Shown here: positions 30,306 to 38,369 of the stretch, piece after piece
How positions within the stretch are numbered: the stretch's first letter is position 1
How the letters are laid out: each line of letters begins with the position of its first letter
Assembly (NCBI GenBank): GCA_046349255.1
Contig: JAXMCR010000005.1
Location: 434,001 to 498,000 of the forward strand
Source of the DNA: DAIODI01 sp046349255
Lineage (GTDB): Bacteria; Pseudomonadota; Alphaproteobacteria; Rhizobiales; Aestuariivirgaceae
Length of the DNA stretch: 64,000 nt
Direction: 5' to 3'
Translations under genes and position numbers: made by a program
The notes under the pieces: generated by a model
The model's input: the letters and a program-made list of their open reading frames with translations, nothing else
Database searches by the model: none
Told to the model about the DNA's origin: nothing

Positions 30306-30322
30306 ACTTGCAATTTGCAAGT
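30306..30322. promoter_or_regulatory. Perfect palindrome ACTTGCAA-T-TTGCAAGT (operator candidate)
   Basis: A 17-base perfect inverted repeat lies in an AT-rich divergent intergenic region between the DUF898 and YbaK genes. The same ACTTGCA/TGCAAGT half-sites recur upstream of dxs at 32702-32719. Symmetry, position and recurrence suggest a dimeric repressor site; no regulator for it is visible in the window. Confidence 0.5.
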
Positions 30323-30366
30323 GTGTTTTGATTTTAAGCAACTTTAACCTGAACGACGGGGAAACG

Positions 30367-30837
30367 GTGTCAATCGACAGTGTACGGAGCTTCCTCGCGG
30401 CCCATGCGCCCGACATTGCCGTGATCGAACTCGCGCAGAGCACGGCGACCGTGGAGCTAGCCGCCGCCGGCCATGGCGTCGCGCCGGGGCAGATCGCCAA
30501 GACCCTGTCGCTCCGGGTGGGCGACCGGGTGGTCCTCGTCGTCACTCGCGGCGACGTGCGCCTCGACAACCGCAAGGTGAAGGCAGCTTTCGGCGGGAAG
30601 GCGTCGATGCTGCCGCCGGACGAGGTCGCGGCCATCACCGGGCACCCGGTTGGCGGCGTCTGCCCGTTCGGCCTCGCGACCCCGCTGCCGGTCTATTGCG
30701 ACGTTTCGCTCAAGGCGTTCGAGGAGGTCGTGCCTGCCGCGGGGTCGACCAACAGTGCCCTCTTCATCGCGCCGGACCGCATGGCGCAGATCGCCGGCGC
30801 GCAATGGGTCGACGTCTGCCAGGAACCGGCGGCCTGA
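30367..30837 (+). CDS. YbaK/EbsC-family aminoacyl-tRNA deacylase
   Basis: Editing-type hydrolase of 156 residues that would remove amino acids from mischarged tRNAs (YbaK and ProX relatives act on Cys- or Ala-tRNA-Pro). Family segments seen: the catalytic-site lysine region GQIAKTLSLRVGDRVVLVV, then AFGGKASMLPPDEVAAITGHPVGGVCPFGL, and a Ser/Thr-rich STNSALFIAPDRM near the end. GTG 30367 is preceded by GGGGA at 4 bases and yields the usual family length; the longer upstream reading would swallow the palindrome. Confidence 0.87.
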   Translation: MSIDSVRSFLAAHAPDIAVIELAQSTATVELAAAGHGVAPGQIAKTLSLRVGDRVVLVVTRGDVRLDNRKVKAAFGGKASMLPPDEVAAITGHPVGGVCPFGLATPLPVYCDVSLKAFEEVVPAAGSTNSALFIAPDRMAQIAGAQWVDVCQEPAA

Positions 30838-30879
30838 ATCGCTTCCCTTGCGGTCGGCGATGAGGCAGTGTCGCGCGCC

Positions 30880-31716
30880 ATGACCGACCCCTCCGCCCTC
30901 CCCGATCTCGACAACGAGTACAACAACCGCGGCCGCGTTCCCGACTACCCGGCGATCGTGGCGCGCTGGCAGGCGGACGCACGCGCCTTCCGCGCCTCCG
31001 TGCAGGGCGAGATCGACGTCGCCTACGGCGAGGAGCCGCGGCAGGTCTACGACCTGTTCCACACCAAGGACGACCAGGGAGGCCCGCTCGTCTGCTTCAT
31101 CCACGGCGGCTACTGGCGCTCGTTCGAGAAGGAGACCTTCAGCCACCTCGCCCGCGGGCTCTCCGTGCACGGCATTTCGGTGGCGCTTCCCGAGTATCGC
31201 CTCTGCCCGCACGTGAAGATCGCCGACATCGTGACCGACATCGTCCAGTTCGCGATCCACCTGCATCGGCGCACCGGCCGCAAGATCGTCGCGACCGGCC
31301 ATTCGGCCGGCGGTCACCTCGCCGCCTGCCTCGCCGCCGCCGACTGGGCAGCGCACGGCATGCCGGAAGACCTCGTCACGTCCGGGATCGGCATCAGCGG
31401 CCTCTACGACCTGCGCCCACTCCTGCCGACCGGAATCAACGAGACGCTCGGGATGGATGAGGCGGCCGCGCGCGAGGCGAGCCCACTGCTCTGGCCGACC
31501 CCGCAAGGTCGCCCGTTCGAAGCCTGGGTCGGCGCGCTCGAGAGCAGCGAGTTCCTCCGCCAGAGCCGCACGCTGTCGGCTGTATGGACAGGCGCTGGCG
31601 CGCCGACGCGCTATGTCGAGATCGCCGGCGCCAACCACTTCACCGCCGTCGACAGTCTCGCCGAGCCGATGGGTGCGCTGACGCGGGCGCTGGTCGACCT
31701 CGTGCGCGCCGCATGA
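30880..31716 (+). CDS. Alpha/beta hydrolase (arylformamidase-like esterase)
   Basis: Cytoplasmic hydrolase of 278 residues. The oxyanion motif H75-G-G-Y-W and the nucleophile S142 in GHSAGGHLAA place it in the kynurenine formamidase/carboxylesterase group; the C-terminal IAGANHFTAVDSL supplies the catalytic His. No kynurenine pathway genes are nearby, so the substrate is open. Start ATG 30880 (GTG 30868 is possible). Its stop overlaps the hpnC start as ATGA, so it may be the lead gene of the hopanoid cluster. Confidence 0.83.
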   Translation: MTDPSALPDLDNEYNNRGRVPDYPAIVARWQADARAFRASVQGEIDVAYGEEPRQVYDLFHTKDDQGGPLVCFIHGGYWRSFEKETFSHLARGLSVHGISVALPEYRLCPHVKIADIVTDIVQFAIHLHRRTGRKIVATGHSAGGHLAACLAAADWAAHGMPEDLVTSGIGISGLYDLRPLLPTGINETLGMDEAAAREASPLLWPTPQGRPFEAWVGALESSEFLRQSRTLSAVWTGAGAPTRYVEIAGANHFTAVDSLAEPMGALTRALVDLVRAA

Positions 31717-32591
31717 GTGCCGGCGCCGTCATCGAGACACCCTCGGGCAAGGGGGCGGGCGACGAGAATTTTCCGGTCGGCTCGTTCCTCCTGCCGAAGC
31801 GGCTCAGGCCGCACGTGGCGAAGTACTACGCGTTCGCCCGCGCCATCGACGACATCGCCGACAATCCGTCCGCCACGCCGAAGGAGAAGCTCGCCCGTCT
31901 CGACGCGATGGATCTCGCGATCCAGGGCAAGCAGGGCCGGGACGACCCGGCGCTCGCCAAGGCATGGGCCTGCCGCGAGAGCATGCTCGAGACGAACGTC
32001 GACCTCGCCCACGCCCGCGACCTCATCTCGGCGTTCCGGCAGGATTCGCTCAAGAACCGCTACCACGACTGGGCGGACCTCATGGACTACTGCAACCGGT
32101 CGGCCTCGCCCGTCGGGCGCTACCTCCTCGAACTCCACGGCGAGGACAAGGCCGGGTTCGCGCAGTCCGACGCGCTGTGCAATGCGCTGCAGGTGATCAA
32201 CCACCTCCAGGACTGCGCCCAGGACTACGCCAAGCTCGACCGCGTCTACCTGCCGGGCGACTGGCTGGCTGCCGAAGGCGCAACCGTCGAGATGTTGTCG
32301 GAATCGAGAAGCCCGAAGCCCCTGCGCCGCGTCATCGACCGGTGCATCGCGGCGAGCCGCACGCTGATGGAAAAGGCGCACGATCTCCCCGGCGTGCTCA
32401 AGAGCCGCCACCTCGCCATGGAATCGGCGGTGATCGTCGAGGTTGCAGACCGCCTGCTCGATGCGCTAGAGAGCCGCGATCCGGTGGCGGAGCGGGTGGA
32501 ACTGTCGAAGCCGCAGTTCGCACTGTGCGCCGCCAAGGGAGCCGTCGCCGGCTTCCTCACCGCCGGGAAAAAGCTGCGCGATCGCCGTTAA
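31713..32591 (+). CDS. hpnC: Squalene synthase HpnC (hydroxysqualene synthase)
   Basis: Second step of the bacterial three-enzyme squalene route: HpnC converts presqualene diphosphate to hydroxysqualene. It has 292 residues of the trans-isoprenyl diphosphate synthase fold, with the first Asp-rich motif AIDDIADNP and the second NHLQDCAQDYAKLDRVYLP. It is distinguished from HpnD (34.8 kb) by its N-terminal DENFPVGSFLLPKRLRPHV. ATG 31713 overlaps the hydrolase stop. A weak terminator follows it, so hpnC may be transcribed apart from dxs-hpnD-hpnE. Confidence 0.93.
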   Translation: MSAGAVIETPSGKGAGDENFPVGSFLLPKRLRPHVAKYYAFARAIDDIADNPSATPKEKLARLDAMDLAIQGKQGRDDPALAKAWACRESMLETNVDLAHARDLISAFRQDSLKNRYHDWADLMDYCNRSASPVGRYLLELHGEDKAGFAQSDALCNALQVINHLQDCAQDYAKLDRVYLPGDWLAAEGATVEMLSESRSPKPLRRVIDRCIAASRTLMEKAHDLPGVLKSRHLAMESAVIVEVADRLLDALESRDPVAERVELSKPQFALCAAKGAVAGFLTAGKKLRDRR

Positions 32592-32614
32592 CCGGGATCT
32601 TTTCTGGCTTTTTT
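32592..32614 (+). terminator. Putative weak rho-independent terminator after hpnC
   Basis: CCGGGA and TTCTGG (two G-U pairs) flank a TCTT loop and are followed by CTTTTTT. The stem is short, but the T-tract and its place directly after the hpnC stop favour termination. Confidence 0.5.
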
Positions 32615-32701
32615 CGCGTTCGCACCCGTTGCGCGGCGCGGAAGACACACCCGCCGAATAATGCTAAAGGCGGCCCAACTGCGGATTTGCTGACGGGTTG
32701 A

Positions 32702-32719
32702 TGCAAGTGATAACTTGCA
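32702..32719. promoter_or_regulatory. Palindrome TGCAAGT-GATA-ACTTGCA upstream of dxs
   Basis: A perfect 7+7 inverted repeat with a 4-base spacer, ending 58 bases before the dxs ATG. Half-sites are identical to those of the 17-base palindrome at 30306-30322 but inverted in order. It is a likely operator or cruciform-like site for dxs expression; the binding protein is unknown. Confidence 0.5.
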
Positions 32720-32777
32720 CGGTCATGGCCTGTGTAATTCCGTTGAACGTCAAGTTTACTGGACACTAAGAGGCTTC

Positions 32778-34703
32778 ATGCCCGTTTCGACGCCGCTACT
32801 CGACACCATCAAGTACCCTTCCGACCTCCGGAAACTTGATCCCGCCAAACTCAAGCAGGTGGCGGACGAACTGCGCGCCGAGACCATCGACGCCGCGGCG
32901 ACCTCCGGCGGTCACTTCGGGGCGGGCCTCGGCGTCGTCGAACTGACGGTAGCGCTGCATTACGTCTTCAATACGCCCGAAGACCGGGTGATCTGGGACG
33001 TGAGCCACCAGGCCTACCCGCACAAGATCCTGACCGGCCGGCGCGGCGGTATCCGCAAGATCCGCCAGCGCGACGGTCTCTACGGCTTCACCAAGCGGAC
33101 CGAGAGCGACTACGACCCGTTCGGTACCGCACATTCCTCGACCTCGATCTCGGCCGGCCTCGGCATGGCCATCGCCCGCGATCTCAACGGCAAGAACAAC
33201 AACGTCGTGGCCGTGATCGGCGACGGCGCGATGTCGGCCGGCATGGCCTACGAGGCGATGAACAACGCCGGCGCCATCGACACGCGCCTCATCGTCATCC
33301 TGAACGACAACGGCATGTCGATCGCCCCGGCCGTGGGTGCGCTCACCAACTACCTGTCCTGGCTCGTCTCCTCGCGGCCGTTCCTGTCGCTGCGCGACAT
33401 CGCCAAGCAGCTCACGCGCCGCTTCCCGCAGAGCTTCCGCACGGCCGCCCACAAGGTCGACGAATACGCCCGCGGCATGCTGTTCGGCGGCACGCTGTTC
33501 GAGGAGCTCGGCTTCTATTACGTCGGCCCGGTCGACGGCCACGACATCGACACGCTGGTGCCGATCCTCGAGAACGTGCGCGACGCCAAGGAGCTCGGGC
33601 CGATCCTGCTCCACGTCGTCACCGAGAAGGGCAAGGGTCACCCGTTCAAGGCGCCGAACAAGGAGAAGTACCACGCGGTCGGCAAGTTCGACCCCGTGAC
33701 CTTCGAGATTCCGAAGAGCACCACGAACGCGCCGACCTACACCTCCGTCTTCGCCGACGCACTGATCCGCGAGGCCGAGAAGGACGAGCGCGTGGTGGCG
33801 ATCACCGCGGCCATGCCGTCCGGCACGGGCCTCGACAAGTTCGAGCAGCACTTCCCGGACCGCACCTTCGACGTCGGCATCGCCGAGCAGCATGCCGTGA
33901 CCTTCGCGGCGGGTCTCGCGGTGGAAGGCTACAAGCCATTCTGCGCCATCTACTCGACGTTCCTGCAACGCGCCTACGACCAGGTCGTGCACGACGTGGC
34001 GCTGCAGAAACTTCCCGTCCGCTTCGCGATCGACCGTGCCGGCCTCGTCGGCCAGGACGGCGCGACACACGCAGGCTCGTTCGACGTCGCCTACCTCGGC
34101 TGTCTACCCGACATGGTGATCATGGCAGCCGCCGACGAAGCCGAACTCGTCCACATGGTGGCGACCGCCGCCCAGATCGACGACCGTCCCTGCGCATTCC
34201 GCTATCCGCGCGGCGAGGGTGTCGGCGTCGACACCCCGCGCGAGGGCGTGCCGCTCGAGATCGGCAAGGGCCGCATCGTGCGCGAAGGCAGCCGCGTCGC
34301 ATTCCTGTGCCTCGGCACCCGGCTTCAGGCGTGCATCAAGGCGGCCGAGGAACTTGCCACCCACGGCATCTCCGCAACCGTCGCCGATGCGCGTTTCGCC
34401 AAGCCGCTTGACGGTGACCTCGTGCGTCGCCTGGCCCGCGAGCACGAGCTGCTGATCACCGTGGAGGATGGCTCGGTCGGCGGCTTCGGCTCCTACGTGC
34501 TCAACTTCCTCGCCAAGCACGATCTCCTCGGCGGACGCTTCAAGGTGCGCCCGATGTTCCTGCCGGACTCCTTCATCGGTCACGGCTCGCAGCAGGAACA
34601 GTGGGAGGAAGCCAACCTCGATGCCCGTCACATCGCCGCGGAAGCGATCTCGGCGCTGAACCTGACCGGCGCGAAGGTGCTGGACTTCAAGGCACGGGGC
34701 TGA
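32778..34703 (+). CDS. dxs: 1-Deoxy-D-xylulose-5-phosphate synthase
   Basis: TPP-dependent first enzyme of the MEP isoprenoid pathway, joining pyruvate and glyceraldehyde 3-phosphate. The 641 residues show the TPP motif GDGAMSAGMAYEAMNNAG, the N-terminal VWDVSHQAYPHKILTGRR, the transketolase pyrimidine domain with the catalytic Glu in VGIAEQHAVTFAAGLA, and the C-terminal domain VEDGSVGGFGSYV. ATG 32778 is the natural family start. It sits between hpnC and hpnD, an arrangement that ties precursor supply to hopanoid synthesis. Confidence 0.97.
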   Translation: MPVSTPLLDTIKYPSDLRKLDPAKLKQVADELRAETIDAAATSGGHFGAGLGVVELTVALHYVFNTPEDRVIWDVSHQAYPHKILTGRRGGIRKIRQRDGLYGFTKRTESDYDPFGTAHSSTSISAGLGMAIARDLNGKNNNVVAVIGDGAMSAGMAYEAMNNAGAIDTRLIVILNDNGMSIAPAVGALTNYLSWLVSSRPFLSLRDIAKQLTRRFPQSFRTAAHKVDEYARGMLFGGTLFEELGFYYVGPVDGHDIDTLVPILENVRDAKELGPILLHVVTEKGKGHPFKAPNKEKYHAVGKFDPVTFEIPKSTTNAPTYTSVFADALIREAEKDERVVAITAAMPSGTGLDKFEQHFPDRTFDVGIAEQHAVTFAAGLAVEGYKPFCAIYSTFLQRAYDQVVHDVALQKLPVRFAIDRAGLVGQDGATHAGSFDVAYLGCLPDMVIMAAADEAELVHMVATAAQIDDRPCAFRYPRGEGVGVDTPREGVPLEIGKGRIVREGSRVAFLCLGTRLQACIKAAEELATHGISATVADARFAKPLDGDLVRRLAREHELLITVEDGSVGGFGSYVLNFLAKHDLLGGRFKVRPMFLPDSFIGHGSQQEQWEEANLDARHIAAEAISALNLTGAKVLDFKARG

Positions 34704-34709
34704 CGCGCG

Positions 34710-34736
34710 CGCCCCGTTTCGGCTAGAAGCGGGGCG
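34710..34736 (+). other. Stable hairpin between dxs and hpnD
   Basis: CGCCCCGTTTC and GAAGCGGGGCG form an 11-bp stem (one G-U) with a GGCTA loop, seven bases after the dxs stop. No T-tract follows on the + strand, so it is more likely an RNA-processing or attenuation element than a terminator. Confidence 0.4.
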
Positions 34737-34762
34737 GATACCACAGGGATCACCGCCGTTCG

Positions 34763-35686
34763 ATGAGCGTCGCCTCCGACCAGACGCGGCCACGGGCCGC
34801 CGCCGAGACGACGGCCGGGAACGCCTATTCGCTCGCGGCCGGGCCTGAGGGTCCAGCGGCCATTGCGGCGCAAGTGAAGGCCGCGTCGACCTCGTTCTAT
34901 TGGGCGATGCGCCTGTTGCCGCGGGAGCGGCGCGAAGCGATCTTCGCGGTCTATGCCTTCTGCCGCGCCGTCGACGACATTGCCGACGACGAGCCCGATC
35001 CGGCCAGGCGCGATGCCGGTCTCGATGCCTGGCGGCGCGAAATCGACGCGCTCTACGCAGGCGATCCACGCAACCCGATTACGCGAGCGTTGAAGCCCGG
35101 CCTCAAGGCCTTCGGCCTTAGGCGGGCCGACTTCCTCGCGATCATCGACGGGATGGAGATGGACGCCGACGGACCGATCGTCGCGCCGGATATGAAAACG
35201 CTCGATCTCTATTGCGACCGTGTCGCCTCCGCGGTCGGCCGGCTTTGCGTCTGCATCTTCGGCGATGCGAGCATCCACGGCATGGCGGTCGCCGAGCATC
35301 TGGGGCGTGCGCTGCAGCTCACCAACATCGCGCGCGACGTCGACGAGGATGCGCGCATCGGCCGCGTGTATCTGCCCCGCGAGCTCCTGGAGAAACACGG
35401 CATCCCGGCACGGCCGCCCGAGGGGATCATGCGCCACTCGGCCTATCCCGCGCTCTGGCGCGAGTTCGCCGGAATGGCGCAGGAGCGGTTCCGCCTCGCC
35501 GACGAGGCGCTCTCGGTGTGCGGACGTGCGACCATGCGGCCGGCGCGCATCATGATGGAAGTCTACCGCCTCAACCTGAAGCGGCTGATGGCGCTGCCCG
35601 ATTCCGCGATCGCCGATCCCGCCGTGTCGAAGCGTCTCGTCGGCAAGCGCGAGATGCTGGCGGTTGCTCTGAAAAACTTCTTCTGA
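34763..35686 (+). CDS. hpnD: Presqualene diphosphate synthase HpnD
   Basis: Condenses two farnesyl diphosphates to presqualene diphosphate, first step of the HpnCDE squalene route. The 307 residues have an N-terminal extension of about 35 residues, then STSFYWAMRLLPRERREAI, the first Asp motif VDDIADDEPD and the second NIARDVDEDARIGRVYLP. Closest in pattern to HpnD and phytoene/squalene synthases; the neighbouring hpnC, hpnE and shc support HpnD over phytoene synthase. hpnE follows after 4 bases. Confidence 0.93.
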   Translation: MSVASDQTRPRAAAETTAGNAYSLAAGPEGPAAIAAQVKAASTSFYWAMRLLPRERREAIFAVYAFCRAVDDIADDEPDPARRDAGLDAWRREIDALYAGDPRNPITRALKPGLKAFGLRRADFLAIIDGMEMDADGPIVAPDMKTLDLYCDRVASAVGRLCVCIFGDASIHGMAVAEHLGRALQLTNIARDVDEDARIGRVYLPRELLEKHGIPARPPEGIMRHSAYPALWREFAGMAQERFRLADEALSVCGRATMRPARIMMEVYRLNLKRLMALPDSAIADPAVSKRLVGKREMLAVALKNFF

Positions 35687-35690
35687 CGCC

Positions 35691-36944
35691 ATGGCCACCG
35701 CCCACGTCATTGGCGCCGGCGTCGCCGGCCTCGCTGCCGCCGTCGACCTCGCGGACAAGGGCTACCGCGTGTCGATTTACGAGCAGACGGCGCAGCCCGG
35801 CGGCCGCTGCCGCTCGTTCCACGATCCCCTCCTCGACGCGGTGATCGACAACGGCAACCACCTGCTCCTCTCCGGCAATCGTTCGGCGCTCGAATATCTC
35901 GACCGCATCGGCGCGAAGGATCGCCTCATCAGTCCGGGCCGTGCCGCGTTTCCTTTCTTCGACTACCAGACGGGGGAACGCTGGACCGTCGAGATCAACA
36001 GGGGAGCGCTCCCCTGGTGGATCCTCGACCGCGACCGCCGCGTGCGCGGCACGACGCTGGCCGACTATCTCGAGGGCGTGAAGCTGCTCAACGCGGGCGA
36101 CCGCACGGTCGCGCAGCTCTTCAAGCGGCAGGGCCAGTTCTACCGGCGGTTCTGGGACCCGTTCACCGTCGCCGTGCTGAACACGCCGCCGGAGGAAGCC
36201 GCCGCGCGCCTGCTGCTTCCCGTCATCCGCGAGACGCTGGCGCTCGGCGCGGAGAAGGCGACGCCACTCATTGCGAAGAAAAGCCTCTCCGACACCTTCG
36301 TCGACCCGGCGCTCAGCTGGCTGAAGCACCACGGGGCCCAGATCGAAACGGGCGTGAAAGTGCGGGCCATCGAGACCGGCGGTGGCCGCGCCACGGCGAT
36401 CGTCACGGCGAAAGGGCCGGTGCCGCTTGCCGCCGACGACTGGGTGGTTGTGGCGGTTCCGGCGTGGACCGTGCAGGAATTGCTGCCGGACGTTTCTGCG
36501 CCCGACGAATTCGCGCCTATCGTCAACGTCCATTTCCGCATCGAAGGCGTCAGGCAGCCGCTGATGCAGGAGCCCCTCCTCGGCATGGTGGGCTCGACGA
36601 CCCACTGGGTGTTCATCCGCGACGACATCGCTTCCGTCACGGTGAGCGCCGCCGGTGCTCTAACGCAGAAACCGAATGCCGACATTGCCGCCGAAATCTG
36701 GCCCGAGGTCGCCGCCGCGCTGTCGCTGCCGCTTGAAACCGCGCACAAGGCGCGCGTGACGAAGGAGCACCGCGCGACGTTCCTTGCCACCCCCGCGCAG
36801 CTCGCCAAGCGCCCGAAGCCGAAGACGCCCCTCGCCAACGTCGTGCTCGCCGGCGAATGGGTGGATACGGGTCTGCCGACCACCATCGAGGGCGCCATCC
36901 GCTCCGGCCAGACGGCGGCGGGGCTGGTCGGGGCTGGTCGGTAA
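35691..36944 (+). CDS. hpnE: Hydroxysqualene dehydroxylase HpnE
   Basis: FAD-dependent amine-oxidase-fold enzyme that reduces hydroxysqualene to squalene. It has 417 residues. The N-terminal dinucleotide fold GAGVAGLAAAVDLADKGYRV is followed by a Glu for the ribose and GGRCRSFHDP; the C-terminal FAD signature is VVLAGEWVDTGLPTTIEGAI. It lies 4 bases after hpnD, almost certainly in the same transcript. In many alphaproteobacteria shc follows directly; here two exported-protein genes intervene. Confidence 0.93.
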   Translation: MATAHVIGAGVAGLAAAVDLADKGYRVSIYEQTAQPGGRCRSFHDPLLDAVIDNGNHLLLSGNRSALEYLDRIGAKDRLISPGRAAFPFFDYQTGERWTVEINRGALPWWILDRDRRVRGTTLADYLEGVKLLNAGDRTVAQLFKRQGQFYRRFWDPFTVAVLNTPPEEAAARLLLPVIRETLALGAEKATPLIAKKSLSDTFVDPALSWLKHHGAQIETGVKVRAIETGGGRATAIVTAKGPVPLAADDWVVVAVPAWTVQELLPDVSAPDEFAPIVNVHFRIEGVRQPLMQEPLLGMVGSTTHWVFIRDDIASVTVSAAGALTQKPNADIAAEIWPEVAAALSLPLETAHKARVTKEHRATFLATPAQLAKRPKPKTPLANVVLAGEWVDTGLPTTIEGAIRSGQTAAGLVGAGR

Positions 36945-37028
36945 CGATTCGCTAACCATGTTTTGTTTAAATGGAGTGTTGCCCAAATGCACGTGACGCG
37001 CGAGCGCCAGGTGTTGTAGCTTTTGCTT

Positions 37029-38360
37029 ATGGGGCAGAGGGGTCGAGCGTTCGTTGCGGCAATTTGCGCGCTTTTTGCGTGCTCCGATGACCTCGTTGCA
37101 GCTCAATCAAAGGTTGAATCACAACGCCAGGCGCTGTTCCAGAAGATGATGGCGAATCCGTCGGATCTCGACGCGGCGTTCGCCTATGCCTCCTTGAGCG
37201 CGCAGGAAGGCGATCTCGAGGGCGCCATCTCCACGCTGGAGAGGATGCTCATCTTCGCTCCGGGCCTGCCACGCCTGCAGCTTGAGCTGGGCGTACTCTA
37301 CTTCCGCTTGGGCGCCTACGACACCTCGGACAGTTACTTCCAGGCGGTGCTCGCCAACCCCGCGACGCCTGCCGACGTGCTGGAGCGCGTAAAGGTGTTC
37401 GAAAAGGCGATCGAGCGACAGCGCACACAAAGCCCGGTCAGCTTCTGGTCGCTGTCCGGCATCCGCTGGCAGAGCAACGCGAACAACGCGACGGCGACCG
37501 CCGACATCGTGCTGAACGGCCTGCCGTTCCAGCTCGACTCCCAGTACACGGCGCAGCCTGACTGGAGCTTCGTTTCGAGCAATGTCCTCAGTTACTCGCA
37601 CGAGCTGCAAAACCAGGGCGACACGTTCGACATCGGCATCGCCACCTACAGCTCGGTCTACTTCACGCTGACCAACCTCAATACGCAGGTCGCGGAAATG
37701 GTCGCCGGCCCCTCGTTCAACATGGGCCGGTTCGATGTCTCGAACACCTACACCGGCGTCTATGCGATCGCCGGAGGTTCGGTGCTCGGGCAACAAGTCT
37801 ACTACAGCACCCTCGGCGCCGGCGCCTCGGTGCGCAGCGTGCTCGACGAGCGCACGCGCGTCATTGGCCGCCTCGAGTACCGGCACCGCTGGTACAACGA
37901 TACGCAGGACCTGCCCTACAACGATCTGTACACGGGCGACGAGATCCGGGCGGTCGGCTACGTCAACTACCTCGTGACGAGTGACCTCACGGTCACCGGC
38001 GGCCTGCGCGTCGCCCGCCAAAACGCCAACGCCGGCTTCTACAGCGACTGGGAATTCGGCCTCGAGGGCAACGCGACGAAGACGTTCCCCTCGCTGCTGC
38101 CGCAGCTTAACGAAGGCGACTGGGCGCTGTCGGGCAACGTACTCTACGTCCATCGCAGCTTCGACGACCCCGATCCGACCATTAACGCGAGTGACTCCGA
38201 GTACGACAACTATCTGTCGCTCATCGGCTCGCTCTCCATTCCGATCTCGGAACACTTCGCGGCGGTGCCGCAGGTGCAATACCAGTGGCAAGGGTCGAAC
38301 TATCCGCTTCAGCAGTTCGACACCTGGACGCTGATGCTGGCACTTTCGGCAAGGTTCTAG
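37029..38360 (+). CDS. TPR-containing outer-membrane beta-barrel protein (type XI secretor / Slam-like)
   Basis: Exported protein of 443 residues. A signal peptide covers about 1-26. The TPR segment (about 30-135) contains DLDAAFAYASLSAQEGDLEG and LELGVLYFRLGAYDTSDSYF. From about 140 to the end, amphipathic beta-strands rich in aromatic residues alternate with polar turns (LGAGASVRSVLDERTRVIG, EYRHRWYNDTQ, QVQYQWQGSNYPLQQ). The C-terminus LMLALSARF has the terminal Phe typical of BAM-inserted barrels. TPR plus a barrel of about 14 strands is the DUF560/Slam (T11SS) layout. Its stop is 9 bases before the FecR/TbpB-like gene, the likely cargo. Start: ATG 37029 after an in-frame TTG; no clear Shine-Dalgarno. 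I infer the class by architecture, not by search. Confidence 0.7.
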   Translation: MGQRGRAFVAAICALFACSDDLVAAQSKVESQRQALFQKMMANPSDLDAAFAYASLSAQEGDLEGAISTLERMLIFAPGLPRLQLELGVLYFRLGAYDTSDSYFQAVLANPATPADVLERVKVFEKAIERQRTQSPVSFWSLSGIRWQSNANNATATADIVLNGLPFQLDSQYTAQPDWSFVSSNVLSYSHELQNQGDTFDIGIATYSSVYFTLTNLNTQVAEMVAGPSFNMGRFDVSNTYTGVYAIAGGSVLGQQVYYSTLGAGASVRSVLDERTRVIGRLEYRHRWYNDTQDLPYNDLYTGDEIRAVGYVNYLVTSDLTVTGGLRVARQNANAGFYSDWEFGLEGNATKTFPSLLPQLNEGDWALSGNVLYVHRSFDDPDPTINASDSEYDNYLSLIGSLSIPISEHFAAVPQVQYQWQGSNYPLQQFDTWTLMLALSARF

Positions 38361-38369
38361 GAGGCCGGG

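Noticed and set aside
31584..31712. An upstream extension of hpnC into the hydrolase gene.
   Set aside because: The extension is Arg/Asp-rich out-of-frame hydrolase sequence; ATG 31713 matches the family start and makes the usual ATGA overlap.
37029..37140. A lipobox (ALFAC) in the signal of the TPR-barrel protein.
   Set aside because: Phe at position -2 is atypical and an integral barrel would not normally be lipidated; ordinary signal peptidase cleavage near VAA-QS fits better.
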